DNA of 64,000 bases, taken from assembly GCF_004210375.1 (NCBI RefSeq), contig NC_134827.1, positions 103,897,285-103,961,284 on the forward strand, in the 5' to 3' direction. Under the pieces are notes generated by a model, which was not told where the DNA came from, did not search any database, and saw only the letters and a list, made by a program, of their open reading frames with translations. Shown piece by piece: positions 36,601-45,739 of this stretch. The position numbers and the translations under genes were made by a program. The DNA comes from Tachypleus tridentatus. Taxonomy: Eukaryota > Arthropoda > Merostomata > Xiphosura > Limulidae. Each line of letters begins with the position of its first letter. The first letter of the stretch is position 1.

Positions 36601-39180
36601 TGTTACACATATAAAATCCAGTTAAGCATAACTGATGTTTTGAATAATTTAACTCACCTTGTAATTTCAAACATTTCACAGCTGTAAAAGGAAACAGCGA
36701 CTCCTATAGTCAAAGGTGAAGAAACGTTTGTAATTTTATGTGGATTTTGTACACAATTTCATTTTTTAAACGAAAATTGTGATTTACTTTTTTAAAAATA
36801 TTTATTAAAAAGTTAATACCAGATCAATTGTTCTACTATATAAAACTTTAGGATTTCCCGCACGTTCTTTGATCGCTACAATGGTATTACTTCTACAATC
36901 TACAAACCTAACGTTTGAGTTTGCCGTTTCAATCTGCTAAAGATGGCAGGGGAGGGGGTGAACTGTGGGTGGTATGAGGGGAATGCTGTGCTGGCGTGAG
37001 ACTGAAGGTTCGATAGACAGGGTTTTATGATGATCAGATGTGGTCGGTTTTCTAAACCCAAACCACCTGGAGTTACTTTTGTCAGATTCTAGTTGTATGT
37101 ATGAAAAGCAGATTTGTTGAAACTGATTTGATAGCTCTGGTTTTGTCTTTACATTTCAAACATAAAAAAAAACGCTTGTAGAAAATTGGGTGTTTCAGTC
37201 GACCACCATGTGTATTTGTCAAATAATGTAACGGCCCGGCATGGCCAAGCGTGTTAAGGCGTGCGACTAGTAATCTGAGGGTCGCGGGTTCGCAAACTCG
37301 TCGCGCCAAACACGCTCGCTCTTTCAGCCTTCCCTCTAGTCTTACACTGCTAACTTAGGGACGGCTAGCACAGATAGCCCTCGTGTAGCTTTGTGGTCTC
37401 TCACTGCTAAATTAGGGACGGCTAGCACAGATAGCCCTCGTGTAGCTTTGTGTGAAGTTCAAAAAACAAACAAACCAAACACGCTCGCCCTTTCAGTCTT
37501 GGGAGCGTTATAACGCTGCGATGAATCCCACTATTCGTTGGTAAAAGAGTAGCTCAACAGTTGGCGGTGGGTGATGATGACTAGCTGTTTTTCCTCTAGC
37601 CGTCCTGACTGAGCAGTGTAAGACAAGAATGAAGGCAGCTTGTCATCACCACCCACCGCCAACTCTTGGGCTACTCTTTTACCAACGAATAGTGGGATTG
37701 ATCGTGACATTATAACGCACCCACGGCTAAAAGGACGAGCATGTTTTGGTGCGACGGGGATTCGAACACGTGATCCTCAAGTTGCGAGTCAAGCACTCTG
37801 ACCACCTGGTCATGCTGGACCCAAAGCAACAAGGTATCTGAAGTTTCGTATAGGGACAACACACCAAACTGCTACTTCGAGAAAAAACAGTGCTTAAAAT
37901 TTTCCTCAAAGATTAAAGATGTGAGAAGTTATTCAAAAGTAGGAAGACATCAAATGTTTCCTAAATCTCTGTCAGATCTCGATAACAAGTTTTATTGGTT
38001 CTATTTTAATTTACGGTGAAAGACCATTCAGTCCCAATCTATAAAAAAACTAAAACATCTTAATTAAAAATATAAGCAATAAATGAAATGCAATCTTATA
38101 CAACACGAGTTCCCAGATTACTTTCACACACAGAAAAAGTCCTTATTTCAATTAAATGGGTGCTACAACATTTCCGACAAAATTTATAGTTCCTGTTATA
38201 TATGACAGGTGGCGCCTCAGTACTTGTCACAATTTTTAAAAAATCCCTCGCTCTGGCCCTGAAAATATGAAATTAAATATTAATAATGCATACGTTTCAA
38301 TTAAACACCTAATTTTTTTAGAAGCGCATAATTCCAAAATATTAAAGAATAATAATTAAACAATTAATATTAAGAAAAAACTGAGATTAATTTGAATCAC
38401 CAAATGATTTTTAAACAGCGTTTTGGTGAAGCACGTGTATAAAATTGAGAGGGAAACTGCAAATTTTGGCTAGTTTTTGAATAGCGCCACACAAAACTTT
38501 TTCAATATGGTGCTAAAAAGCCCAAAATCTTAAATATGTTATTTAATTATTCTGGAAACTTATAGAATAAAATCAAAAATGTTTGAGGTATTATTTATGA
38601 TTATTTTCAAGGAAAATAAATTTTATGTTCTTTTTATATATGCCCTAAAATCAGGGCGGACATATATTCCTTAAAATTAGAGCCGCCATAATTGATCTGA
38701 AATTAAGGCCGATCCTGGTTTTTGGCTTTGAAATCGACATTATAATTACCAGTCCATGTCAATTCTATGTCCCCCATTGATATGTCTGTGGACTTATACC
38801 TCTAGAAATCGGTTTCGATACTTGTGGTGAGCAGAGCACAGATCGTCCGTTGCGTGGCTTTGTAACAAACAACAACGTCAATTCCAGGGCACCGAATATA
38901 AAGTACGCACGAGCCGCAGTTTTGCATATTATTTGACTGGGCAGTTTCTACCAAATCTCAACGTTCCCGCGCAGGTGTTATTTCCTTAAAAACGTTATGT
39001 TCCTATTCAAATATGAACCCAGTTTCACTTACGTAACAGAATGGTACCGAACGGCGAAAGGTGTGTGGAAGCAGCCTTTGTAGCATCAGTTTCCGGCCGA
39101 GAATTCGAAAGTGGGCGTGCAGTCGTGCGAGTGTTTTCCCGGCGAGCAGGTGGCTTCGACGTAGGACTGCTTGTCGTCAT
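27239..39180 (-). CDS. lim3: LIM-homeobox transcription factor Lim3 (Lhx3/Lhx4 class), complete, 434 aa
   Basis: Nuclear transcription factor that specifies motor neuron and interneuron subtypes (and pituitary in vertebrates), acting with Isl proteins and the LDB cofactor. CDS joins 39180-39033, 34956-34782, 33003-32801, 30171-29794 and 27639-27239 (1305 nt), with all phases matching. LIM1 zinc ligands are C55, C58, H76, C79, C82, C85, C102 and D105. LIM2 ligands are C114, C117, H136, C139, C142, C145, C165 and D168. The homeodomain spans about 180-239, with [14 protein letters not shown] and Q50 (Q229). [17 protein letters not shown] and YHLHCF are hallmarks of Lhx3/4 rather than Lhx1/5. The C-terminus ends [12 protein letters not shown], resembling the acidic end of vertebrate LHX3. 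The start is fixed by an in-frame TAA two codons upstream. Confidence 0.95.
27965..28214 (+). repeat. SINE family A copy, head diverged
   Basis: The B box GGGTTCGAATCCCC and body AAGAGTAGCCCAAGAGTCGC are clear; the first 30 bp are degenerate. Confidence 0.85.
29360..29434 (-). repeat. SINE family A 3' fragment
   Basis: TGAGGGCTATCTGCGCTAGC then AGTGTAAGACTAGAGG is the reverse tail of family A, cut off just before another full copy. Confidence 0.8.
29441..29715 (-). repeat. SINE family A copy
   Basis: Reverse full-length copy from TTTTTGAATTTCGCGCAAAG to CACCTGGCCGTGCTGGGCC. Confidence 0.93.
29794..30171 (-). CDS. lim3: lim3 exon 4 (homeodomain)
   Basis: A 378-bp exon. The acceptor is a tandem TTCCAGCAG: using the first AG adds one residue (A176), while the second starts at 30168 and changes CR-A-DG to CR-DG. 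It encodes [20 protein letters not shown] to [15 protein letters not shown], then [17 protein letters not shown] and a Ser/Thr/Pro-rich linker. The donor is ACACAG|GTATTT. Reading through the donor gives a stop 15 codons later. Confidence 0.96.
30480..30900. repeat. Tandem array, units of about 80 bp, 3-4 full copies plus shorter ones
   Basis: Repeated elements are AAAATAATATAACGGACCAC, GTCTAGTACCACCAGTGGTA and ACGTGCTTTATAAGAGTCCA. The first part (30480-30610) contains shorter units with only the AGTCCAGTGTC and AACGG portions. Each long unit carries a small palindrome, ACCACCAGTGGT or CCACCGGTGG. Confidence 0.88.
31600..31692 (-). repeat. SINE family C copy, truncated
   Basis: ATAGCAAAAACACATCGGGC then TATCTGCTGTGTCTAC, TTTTAACATTATAAATCCCA and CTATTCCAGCGGGAG is a reverse family C copy missing part of the middle. 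Confidence 0.7.
31937..32705 (-). mobile_element. Penelope-like element remnant with GIY-YIG endonuclease and long inverted arms
   Basis: The coding part is flanked by inverted repeats of about 200 bp (31937-32145 versus 32505-32705), as in Penelope-type elements with inverted terminal copies. Outer ends read GTATCTCAGAACGGCTCGTG (left) and AATACCCATACCAGCTGTTC (right). No reverse transcriptase segment was found, so this is an end-truncated copy. It is on the same strand as lim3 and lies in its intron 3. Confidence 0.85.
32135..32536 (-). CDS. GIY-YIG endonuclease domain of a Penelope-like element (partial)
   Basis: This 133-codon open frame has [20 protein letters not shown], matching the GIY-YIG core (IYK-C...FYIGET), then RFKEHKK, a His-containing segment [12 protein letters not shown], and a K/Q-rich end [11 protein letters not shown]. 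In Penelope-like elements this domain follows the reverse transcriptase at the C-terminus and nicks target DNA. Here the RT part is missing and the frame begins in the inverted arm, so the copy cannot be autonomous. Confidence 0.85.
   Translation of the reverse strand: MQVDVRLLIITEHNIPVNTKFIQKPGTKLKSILCKNYTDKHNTNIIYKMQCNNFHDFYIGETSRKMETRFKEHKKTSSHVFEHCKSNKHNITKENTQILSRKTNINKRKIKVLLIQQLKPKVNQYKGTPLYLY
32801..33003 (-). CDS. lim3: lim3 exon 3 (LIM domain 2)
   Basis: A 203-bp exon with acceptor ACTTTTCCAG and donor CGTG|GTAAGA. It encodes [20 protein letters not shown] and on to [20 protein letters not shown]. The QVVRRAQD and YHLHCF stretches are typical of Lhx3/4. Confidence 0.96.
33050..33150 (-). 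repeat. SINE family C fragment
   Basis: TTTTAGAGCAAAGCCACATT then GGGTTATCTGCTGTGTCC and TTGGATTTTAGTGTTATAAG. It lies 45 bp upstream of the LIM2 exon. Confidence 0.7.
33357..33465 (+). repeat. SINE family C copy
   Basis: GTTGGGACAGAGGCAGTTAT head, ATCAGGGGTTCGATTTCCCT B-box region, and a 3' end in (CA)n. It is in forward orientation. Confidence 0.75.
33660..33790 (-). repeat. SINE family C copy
   Basis: TCAAGCACAAAGACACGGAA then AGGGCTATCTCTACTG, ending GAGCCACTAGGGGGCGAC, the reverse of the tRNA-like head. Confidence 0.7.
34171..34322 (-). repeat. SINE family A fragment (left half of inverted pair)
   Basis: GAATTTCGTGCACAGCTAAA then CCACCGCCAACTCTTGACCT up to GGCTTGGATTCGAAC, with an internal deletion. 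Confidence 0.8.
34323..34497 (+). repeat. SINE family A fragment (right half of inverted pair)
   Basis: GGACGTTATTATAAGACAGT then AGAGTTGGCGGTGAGTGG and GAACACCTAGCGCAGATAAC. Together with the preceding copy it could form a hairpin. Confidence 0.8.
34782..34956 (-). CDS. lim3: lim3 exon 2 (LIM domain 1)
   Basis: A 175-bp exon with acceptor TTACTGTAG and donor TTTAA|GTAAGT. It encodes [20 protein letters not shown] and on to [12 protein letters not shown], a complete LIM domain with spacing C-x2-C-x17-H-x2-C-x2-C-x2-C-x16-C-x2-D. Confidence 0.96.
35885..35908. promoter_or_regulatory. Candidate regulatory cluster: CACGCCC, CATATG and TGACGTCA in lim3 intron 1
   Basis: CCACGCCC (Sp/Klf type), the E-box CATATG and a full palindromic cAMP-response element TGACGTCA (35901-35908) lie within 25 bp, about 950 bp upstream of the LIM1 exon. 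A consensus GTAAGT donor follows on the minus strand near 35800. No coding first exon in phase with exon 2 was found there, so any alternative promoter is speculative. Confidence 0.3.
36023..36107 (+). repeat. SINE family A 3' fragment
   Basis: CTTCCCTCTAATCTTACACT to GCGCGAAATTCGAAACAAAC. It lies head to head with the next, reverse copy. Confidence 0.85.
36108..36280 (-). repeat. SINE family A fragment
   Basis: ACCGCCAACTCTTGGGCCTC to CATCTGGCCATGCCGGACC, the promoter half of the element in reverse. Confidence 0.88.
36288..36475 (-). repeat. SINE family A copy, 3' truncated
   Basis: GGAAGGCAGCTAGTCACCAG to GACTGCGAATCAAGCACC. Open frames at 36271-36486 derive from it and are not genes. Confidence 0.82.
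37233..37472 (+). repeat. SINE family A copy with duplicated tail
   Basis: GGCCCGGCATGGCCAAGCGT head and CGCGGGTTCGCAAACTCG B-box region. The tail module CTAGCACAGATAGCCCTCGT GTAGCTTTGTG occurs twice, joined by GTCTCTCACTGC. The same duplicated joint is found at 60560-60650. Confidence 0.9.
37473..37600 (+). repeat. SINE family A internal fragment
   Basis: AACACGCTCGCCCTTTCAGT to GATGATGACTAGCTG, lacking the head and tail. Confidence 0.82.
37601..37822 (-). repeat. SINE family A copy, inverted against the preceding one
   Basis: CCGTCCTGACTGAGCAGTGT to CACCTGGTCATGCTGGACC in reverse. With 37473-37600 it forms an inverted pair with almost no spacer. Confidence 0.88.
38764..38878 (+). repeat. 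SINE family B copy
   Basis: CCCCATTGATATGTCTGTGG head, GGTTTCGATACTTGTGGTGA, then GCAGAGCACAGATCGTCC and GTGGCTTTGTAACAAAC tail. Confidence 0.75.
39033..39180 (-). CDS. lim3: lim3 exon 1 (start codon, N-terminal region)
   Basis: Forty-nine codons plus one nt from ATG 39180-39178, beginning [20 protein letters not shown] and rich in Ser, Thr, Pro and Arg. The donor TTAC|GTAAGT is consensus, and phase 1 exit joins exon 2 to give ...[12 protein letters not shown]. There is no conserved domain here, so support comes from the phase match, the donor and the upstream TAA. Vertebrate Lhx3 genes use alternative first exons, so another start could exist. Confidence 0.78.
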
Positions 39181-39564
39181 CTCTTACAATAGAAGATACG
39201 GTTAAAGACAAACATTTCGGTTTGTTTCTATTACTGGTCCTCTGCTGTTGCTTTTTAGAATCTTCTGAGAAACAGCTGCCGTTTGTTTTGTGTGTGCATG
39301 TGTTGTTGTAGTCCACACAGTTTGAACTTAATGTTATTTTCCTGTAATAATCTAAGTACGTCGTGCAGCGACTTTGACGAGGATGCGATAACAAAAAATA
39401 ACGTTGTGTCAGAAAATACGTACGACAGACAGAATACAAACTTGCGCTTATAGCAATAACTGGAGTTAACTCACGCAAAGATTCTTGATATAATGTCACG
39501 AGCTAAACCTAAAAACCAACTATTCTGTCCTCGTTCATACGTGATAGAGAATTTATTGAGCTCA

Positions 39565-39640
39565 AACTTCCCAATAGGAGTGGCAACTCGTGTGGAAGCT
39601 CAGCCAATAATGATTGGACAAAACCTCGTCCAATCAGTAC
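39565..39640 (-). promoter_or_regulatory. CCAAT-box cluster upstream of lim3 exon 1
   Basis: Four CCAAT/ATTGG pentamers lie within 65 bp (39571, 39604, 39613 in reverse, 39630), about 390-450 bp before the lim3 start codon. Two are arranged as an inverted pair, CCAATAATGATTGG. This is the density expected for a promoter-proximal NF-Y-type region. No TATA box was assigned. Confidence 0.45.
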
Positions 39641-39784
39641 CTTTAACACTGTCTCCCCCCCCCCAGACTACGTGCGTACAACAGAGGTTTCGGAACGTAC
39701 AGATGTTTTCGTACGAATAAAAAGTTTCTGGAGTAGAGTACTTCCTTGTTATAAATACGTTTCCTGGTAATGCATCGGTATATA

Positions 39785-39870
39785 AACTAAAATCCGAGAC
39801 TCGTTCCCCGCAGTGGACACACCAGATAGCCTGATTTGGCTTTACCCTATGCCAACCATAACAACAAAAT
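39785..39870 (+). repeat. SINE family C 3' fragment
   Basis: GAGACTCGTTCCCCGCAGTG then GACACACCAGATAGCCTGAT and TTGGCTTTACCCTATG, the middle and 3' module of family C in forward orientation. Confidence 0.6.
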
Positions 39871-40217
39871 GTTATAAGTGGACTTTTTTTTAATATGCTT
39901 AATTGTACTTGTCATCAGACATCAATATTAGGCCTATAAGATATTTTAACCCTACATTCGTTATCTGATTATCTCACCAGCTTGAAAATGTGTTTACGTC
40001 ACAGCAGTTGCTGAAATAAACTGTATTCTGACCAGTGCTGCGTTTTACGTTCCTGTCAGCCAGATGAGCTCTGGAATGAGCAAAACGCGTCGTCAGAAAT
40101 GGATACAGGGAACATGGTGTGGTTGGAATACTACACCTTTAACTCTTAAAAATCTCTAAGGCAATAGATAAGGGATGCAGTGTTAAAAATATAATAGGCC
40201 TAACACTATATTTTATG

Positions 40218-40242
40218 ATATATATATATATATATATATATA
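40218..40242. repeat. (AT)n microsatellite
   Basis: About twelve uninterrupted AT dinucleotides. Confidence 0.95.
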
Positions 40243-40894
40243 AATTTATTATGATCGTGCTTCGCCATCTTGTAAAAGACGTTAACACCGTAATAATCTT
40301 GTTTAACACTGACGATCACTAAAGAAATTATTTTATCCTCACAAATCAATTCAGAATGGTTTTTGTTTCGAGGAGCCAGTTAGTAGTTCTGTGAGGAGAA
40401 TTAATACATTTTAATGAAGTTAAACAACAAAATCGCAAAGAAGAACTGCCTTAAAACAACCAATCCAAACCTCTGACTAATTATATCACTTTGCTATATT
40501 TAAAAAAAAACAACACAAACCGAAACAAAAATCAACTGAAGAAAAACGCTGTACTAATTGAAAATATCCCAGGATACAAGCTATACTGTGAGATTATAAA
40601 ATGTATCCTAGGTTTTGAAGGTGATTGAACATGTAGGACCCACATTGCGGTAGAGATACACTATCTATCAGTCTTAGCCTCCGTTCGCCAGTCTCACATA
40701 AGAAATAAAAGATTAGCTATAGATATAGAAACATAAATTAGGAGACCAAAATTGAACCATTATAAAGGAACAGCTTTATATGTGTTTACCTATTCTAATT
40801 AATAACGTTACATAGATTATAATGCCATCTACCATCCTAATCCTGTAAATGTTTATACATTCGTCCGTAAGACATGCGCCCGGTCAGTTGCCAA

Positions 40895-41010
40895 CTCTCT
40901 TTGTTAACCTGGAGATGACCTACGAAGGTCGGTCGAAACGTTGTTTTCTATTTTATTTTAATAAAAGATTTAATACCCATACCAGCCATCTTGAGATACG
41001 TTTTTATTTT
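40895..41010 (+). repeat. Penelope-type terminal sequence (solo)
   Basis: AACCTGGAGATGACCTACGA then AGGTCGGTCGAAACGTTG, an AATAAAAGATTTAATACCCA part and CCAGCCATCTTGAGATACG. It is the same end sequence as the arms at 31937-32705, without any coding part. Confidence 0.75.
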
Positions 41011-41658
41011 TCTTCATTCTCAGGATGCAGATATGACGTCATGAATACATCACACACGGATCTAATGCACTGGCGCCATCTATATAAATATATTAGTACT
41101 GACTGTTGAATGTTGATGTAAATAATTCGCAAAATTTATTTGAATCTTCATCAAAATCGGTATGGAGATTCATTAGATCTATGGGGAAATGCCTGTGAAT
41201 TTACAATTTCACATTTCAAGTGTTGTTATAAAGTAAACAAATTTTTTCTGTCCTAAGATAACATTTCATTAATTATGAATTTACATACCTTCCGTCCAGG
41301 GTACGGGTGCCCCAGCTAGTACTGTCTAATATCTCTTTCTTTGCTTCATAAACTCGTACAACAGTACACAAAAGTTATCTACCCTAACTATCCATAATTT
41401 TGAACTGACAGCCTGAATGGAAGGCAGCTAGCCAGTCAAAATCGTCCATTGCTAACTTTTAGGCTACTCTAAAGCGATAAGTTGGAGCTGATCGTTACTC
41501 ACATAACGCGCTCACGACCCAAAAATGCAAAGCGTTGTTTTACGGTAATGAGAAGCGACAGTCGCTAGTTTAAAATGTAAAATATAAAAACAAAACTGAA
41601 AATCTAAAGTAAAAAAAAAAAGCAGAAATAAAATTTTTACTGAATGAATGCCTGTTCT

Positions 41659-41886
41659 TTTGGTTTGGATTTCACATACCGTATACAAGAGCTATCTGCG
41701 CTAGCCGTCTCTAATTTAGCTGTTAAGGAGACAGCTAGTCACCACCACTCACGGCCAACTCTTGGGCTAATCTTTTACCAGCGAATGGGGAGATTGATGG
41801 TGATATTTTAACATCTCTGTGTCTGAAAGAACGAGCATGTTTGGTGAAAGGGGGACTCGATCTTGCGACCCTAACGACCTGGCCGT
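41659..41886 (-). repeat. SINE family A copy, diverged
   Basis: GAGCTATCTGCGCTAGCCGT then CACGGCCAACTCTTGGGCTA and TTGCGACCCTAACGACCTGG in reverse; internal deletions. Confidence 0.82.
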
Positions 41887-41929
41887 AATTCATTTCACAT
41901 AAATTTTCTCTCCAGTCTTTTTGAGTGTG

Positions 41930-42050
41930 CGTGTATGTTTTTTTTTTACAGCAAACCCACATCGGGCTATTTGCTGAGTACACCGAGAGGAATCGAACTC
42001 CTGATTTTAGCGTTGTAAATCCGTAGACTTACCTCTATACCAGCAGGGGG
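41930..42050 (-). repeat. SINE family C copy
   Basis: TTTTTTACAGCAAACCCACA then TCGGGCTATTTGCTGAGTAC, GAATCGAACTCCTGATTTTA and CCTCTATACCAGCAGGGGGC. Confidence 0.82.
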
Positions 42051-42104
42051 CTGTCTTTTTAACTTTCAATGCAAACTGAAATAAAATAAGATAAATAATG
42101 TTAC

Positions 42105-42165
42105 GATATATTTGTTGCTAAGTCCAAAGCTACAAAAGGGCTATCTGTGCTCCATCTAACCTCGA
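42105..42165 (-). repeat. SINE family B 3' fragment
   Basis: TTGCTAAGTCCAAAGCTACA then AAAGGGCTATCTGTGCTCC. Confidence 0.5.
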
Positions 42166-42169
42166 TTAT

Positions 42170-44811
42170 TTTTTTAGCATTATAATCTACTGGTTAGATG
42201 AATAAAATTTATAGAAATTAAACATAGATTTGTTTTAAATTATCATTTCAAAAATCTGTTAGAGGTAGCAGAAATGTTGTCCTTAAGAGTCTACCAAGTT
42301 AAAACATGAACTCGTTGACATCTGTGTGTAAGTGTTTTTTAAAATGTTTTCCACAGAAATCTGCCAAGCTGAAAAATGGGCTAATTGACAATTTTGCAAA
42401 CTTAACAAGTGATTTCTAATTCAACAATCACGATCAGAGAGTCAGAAATAATTTTGAACTTGTTGGATCTGAGTATCCCTACTTTTGGTAGGTGGACGAG
42501 TGTCCATGGTTACGTAAAGAATAGTGGACGTTAAAATATATCTATCCTACAAGCTGTGGTCATGGGATTTCTCCATTGTTTTAGTATTACCCTCTCTTCT
42601 TGTCCTTCTAATATTATTGTACTTCACCAATAAAACTCTTTGCAGAATCAGTTCCTCATCTGATCTCGAACTGTTCTCATTCTGTCCTCATGTGCAGGTC
42701 ATCTGCTACATCCTCAACTTCCATGATGTCAGAAACAGAACATAGGTTCAATAAGCCTTGATAGAAATTAATAAAAACCCTATATCCCGAGCGATTTTGA
42801 AATTTTGGACCTTTCTTCTTCAGGGGTAAATTCCCAATTTGGGTCCTGAAGAACAAAGATCCACATCCTCCACTAGAGCTCTGACCTCTCTCTCTTTTTA
42901 TATCCCGTTCCTGATGAGATGCTTTACTACTATTTACACTTGCAGCTTAGAATCTGTGGTTCCTCACAGATTTCACAAAAAAAAACTTTCAATATGGTGA
43001 GTGTTCCGCAGATAACCAACTACAACAATGCCATGACCAGTGTCAGGATTAAGGTAAAATATTACAATGTCAGAAACCAATAACAGCCTCTCTGGATGGG
43101 ATCAGCACAAACCTCCGGGTTCCTGGTAAAATAATGTGTATTTCTGCAGATATTCAGAAAAAAAATTAAATGTCGGATGTGGTTCCTAGAAAAGTACATG
43201 ACATTTTCTGCTTCCCGTTAGACCAGAGATTGCTTGTTAAGATGTCCAGTTTCTAAGACATGCCGTTGTCTCCTCGGAGTGATGATTGAGTATTGAATTG
43301 ATGGCTTGTAGAAGCATTATTTTAGGTTTAACTGAGCCATCAATACGATTGCTTATACTTGTAACACTTTTATAGTATCGCTGTCACCAACAGTCAAAAC
43401 ATTTCTCGGGTTAGTACTGCAAACAGGTCAAATTAATTTGAGTGTGGAATAGTGACAGCTTTACTCGTGTTACGTTTGCTCTCGCTTAAACATATACGAC
43501 TTAATATATTTTTTTAAAGGACAGAATCGAAACACACACAAAATCCACAGAAATAAAAACGCACTAATATCAGAGAGTTAGAAAGCAATCTCATCAAGAA
43601 TAAAAAACAACAAACAAACACTAGTGACATCTGTTGGTTTATTTTGGAACTTTGTTTTTTTGAGTAACAAAAGTAAAAGGTAATAAAATAGCTATTTCAC
43701 TTTACATTAAAAACAAGGTTTTGAAAGTTGCTCATTTGTTTAGATTTTGCAGAAGCTCCTTGAAACTTCCTTCTAAACCACCCACCACCCACCCACCTTC
43801 ACAAACTATGTAGCATCTCATGTACAGGTAACCTTTTGTTAACTCAACCCACTTCATTAAAGTAATGGCCTCGAAAGACTTCGTCAGACATTCGTTTTGT
43901 AGCGATTACCACGTTGTGCACTTGATTCATCGTGCATAACGCCCGCGTGCCACGTGCCGTTTACGCGCGAATAAACTGCTTAATTGAAGGCACCAAAGAT
44001 CACGAGGGAATAAGCAAACAAAGGCTGAAGTAGACCGAATCTCAGAGGGCGAGTACTGTCGGTTTCCATGCGACGTTTTGGCGCTCAGGGCTAAAGATGG
44101 GCAAAAGTCCCCTCTGTAACACGTGCAACGCATGCTGGACTACCTCTTAGCTGCACGCACCTACAGTTTGGTGACTTGCTTTGTTTAGACTCGTCGACTT
44201 GCCCAGTGACAGGTGAGTTGATGATGTTTAAATGGAATGTTAATAAAACAACGGATTGTCTGACCTTTTTACGAAGTAATCACCTTCTAATATCTGGGAT
44301 CCACGCTTCTTATAATCTCGTATACGTTGAATAACTGGATTACCAACTACATTTCTAATCCAAGCTGAATAGTTCTTATAAATACTTTCAACAGCATAGA
44401 AAAATATTAAAAACGACGTATCGTGTAGAATCATTGAATTTTAAGACAGCAGAGGTCGCTAACGCTACTTTAACGTGATAAAATAGTAAATGTCTTCATT
44501 GTGTTTGAAAGGTCTATCTGCCTTACTGTTGCCACTGGGGTATTCTTTATAATAAAATAACTCCAAATGAAACTTGGACTGTTTTTTTTTACTAAGTCAC
44601 AAAATGTGTCGGTACTAGAGAATCTTTTCATAGTAACCAAAGGAGTAACTCACAAGGAGTAACCCACAAGGAGTAATCCACACGGAGTAACCCACACAAA
44701 GTAACCCACAAGGAGTAACCCACACACTTCTATCTCGTCAAGGAAACTTTTTCTTTTAGTACTAAAGCCTTAAGATCACGTGTTTTTCTACTCCACTCCT
44801 CCCAATACCCA
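42170..44811. other. Intergenic sequence, no gene recognised; short 14-15-bp array near the end
   Basis: No intact frame or known repeat was identified in 42200-43850. The stretch 43860-44170 is richer in CG dinucleotides than its surroundings and holds a 68-codon open frame (minus, 43927-44133) with no recognisable domain. Tandem repeats occur at 44639-44728. Confidence 0.4.
44639..44728. repeat. 14-15-bp tandem repeat, about 6 copies
   Basis: The unit AAGGAGTAACCCACA recurs with small changes (TAACTC, TAATCC, CACACGG). Confidence 0.9.
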
Positions 44812-44915
44812 CTCCCAGTGGCTCTGCAGTAAGTCTGAAAGCGGGTGTTTGATACCCGTGGTGGACACAACACAAATAGCTCATTTTATTGGTTTGTGCT
44901 TAATAACAAACAAGT
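44812..44915 (+). repeat. SINE family B copy
   Basis: CTCCCAGTGGCTCTGCAGTA head, GCGGGTGTTTGATACCCGTG, and ACACAACACAAATAGCTCAT with a GTTTGTGCTTAATAACAAAC tail. Confidence 0.8.
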
Positions 44916-45112
44916 AGCTCTGTCATCTTGCAAGCCTGCACCTTCACATTTGAGTAGCACGTTTCAAGGCACACGTGCTATATTTAACGGAGTTTAGCAT
45001 TGTGTTTTAGTGGATCGAGGTTCGAAGTCCAGTTTCGGAAGCGCTGACCTTTGCGAAGTCTCACGCGTAGCATTAACAAGAAATAAAATGTTTTTTTAAA
45101 GATACTTATGTT

Positions 45113-45365
45113 AAGTTTGGTTTGAACTTCGCGCAAAGCTACACAAGAGCTATCTGCACTAGCCATCCCTAAGTTAGCAGTGTAAGACTAGAGAGAAGGC
45201 AAATTGTTGCTAACACCCACCGCCAACTCTTGGGCTACTCTTTTCCCAACGAATAGTGGGATTGACTGTATTATTATTAACGTTCCCACGACTGAAAGAA
45301 CAAACATGTTTGGGGTGTCCGGGATTCGAACCTGTGACCCGTATATTGTATCAACGTTTGGACTA
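45113..45365 (-). repeat. SINE family A copy
   Basis: TTTGAACTTCGCGCAAAGCT to GGGATTCGAACCTGTGACC in reverse; the tRNA-like head is diverged. Confidence 0.85.
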
Positions 45366-45513
45366 CTACTTTACCAACAAATAGTGAGATTGGCCGTAAC
45401 ATTATAACGCCCCCACGGCTGAAAAGACGAGCACGTTTGGTGTGATGGTGATTCGAACCCTCGACCCTCAGATTACGAGTCGAGTGCCTTAACCACCTGG
45501 CCATGCTGGTCCT
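45366..45513 (-). repeat. SINE family A fragment (promoter half)
   Basis: ACTTTACCAACAAATAGTGA to CACCTGGCCATGCTGGTCC in reverse, joined directly to the previous copy. Confidence 0.88.
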
Positions 45514-45739
45514 AGACGGGTGATAAAACACATTTTACTCACAAGGTCCAAACGTTTCATAATAACTTATTATGCCTTAAGCGAAGCTTGAAAATTATGT
45601 TACACAGATGATTATTACTGATGTTGTAATATAATAACATTAGTTTATTTAGTTATTAATAAAAGCAGTAAATGGATGGATAAAACAGTGTTAATATATA
45701 CATTATACAACAATTGAGCTACGTGTGAAAATCCAGAAT

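Larger units (their letters stand above)
34957..39032 (-). other. lim3 intron 1
   Basis: A 4.1-kb intron bounded by TTAC|GTAAGT and TTACTGTAG. It contains family A SINEs between 36023 and 37822, a family B SINE at 38764-38878 and a TGACGTCA site at 35901. The stretch 34970-36010 is free of repeats I recognise. Confidence 0.75.
39181..40890. other. lim3 upstream region
   Basis: Contains the CCAAT cluster, a 137-codon open frame on the minus strand (39499-39086) that overlaps exon 1 in another frame, a partial family C SINE at 39785-39870 and (AT)n at 40218-40242. No gene was recognised between 39750 and 40890. Confidence 0.5.

Noticed and set aside
44984..45166. 60-codon minus-strand frame starting MASADSSCVALREVQTKLN
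   Set aside because: Its start lies in the tail of a SINE A copy and the rest shows no domain.
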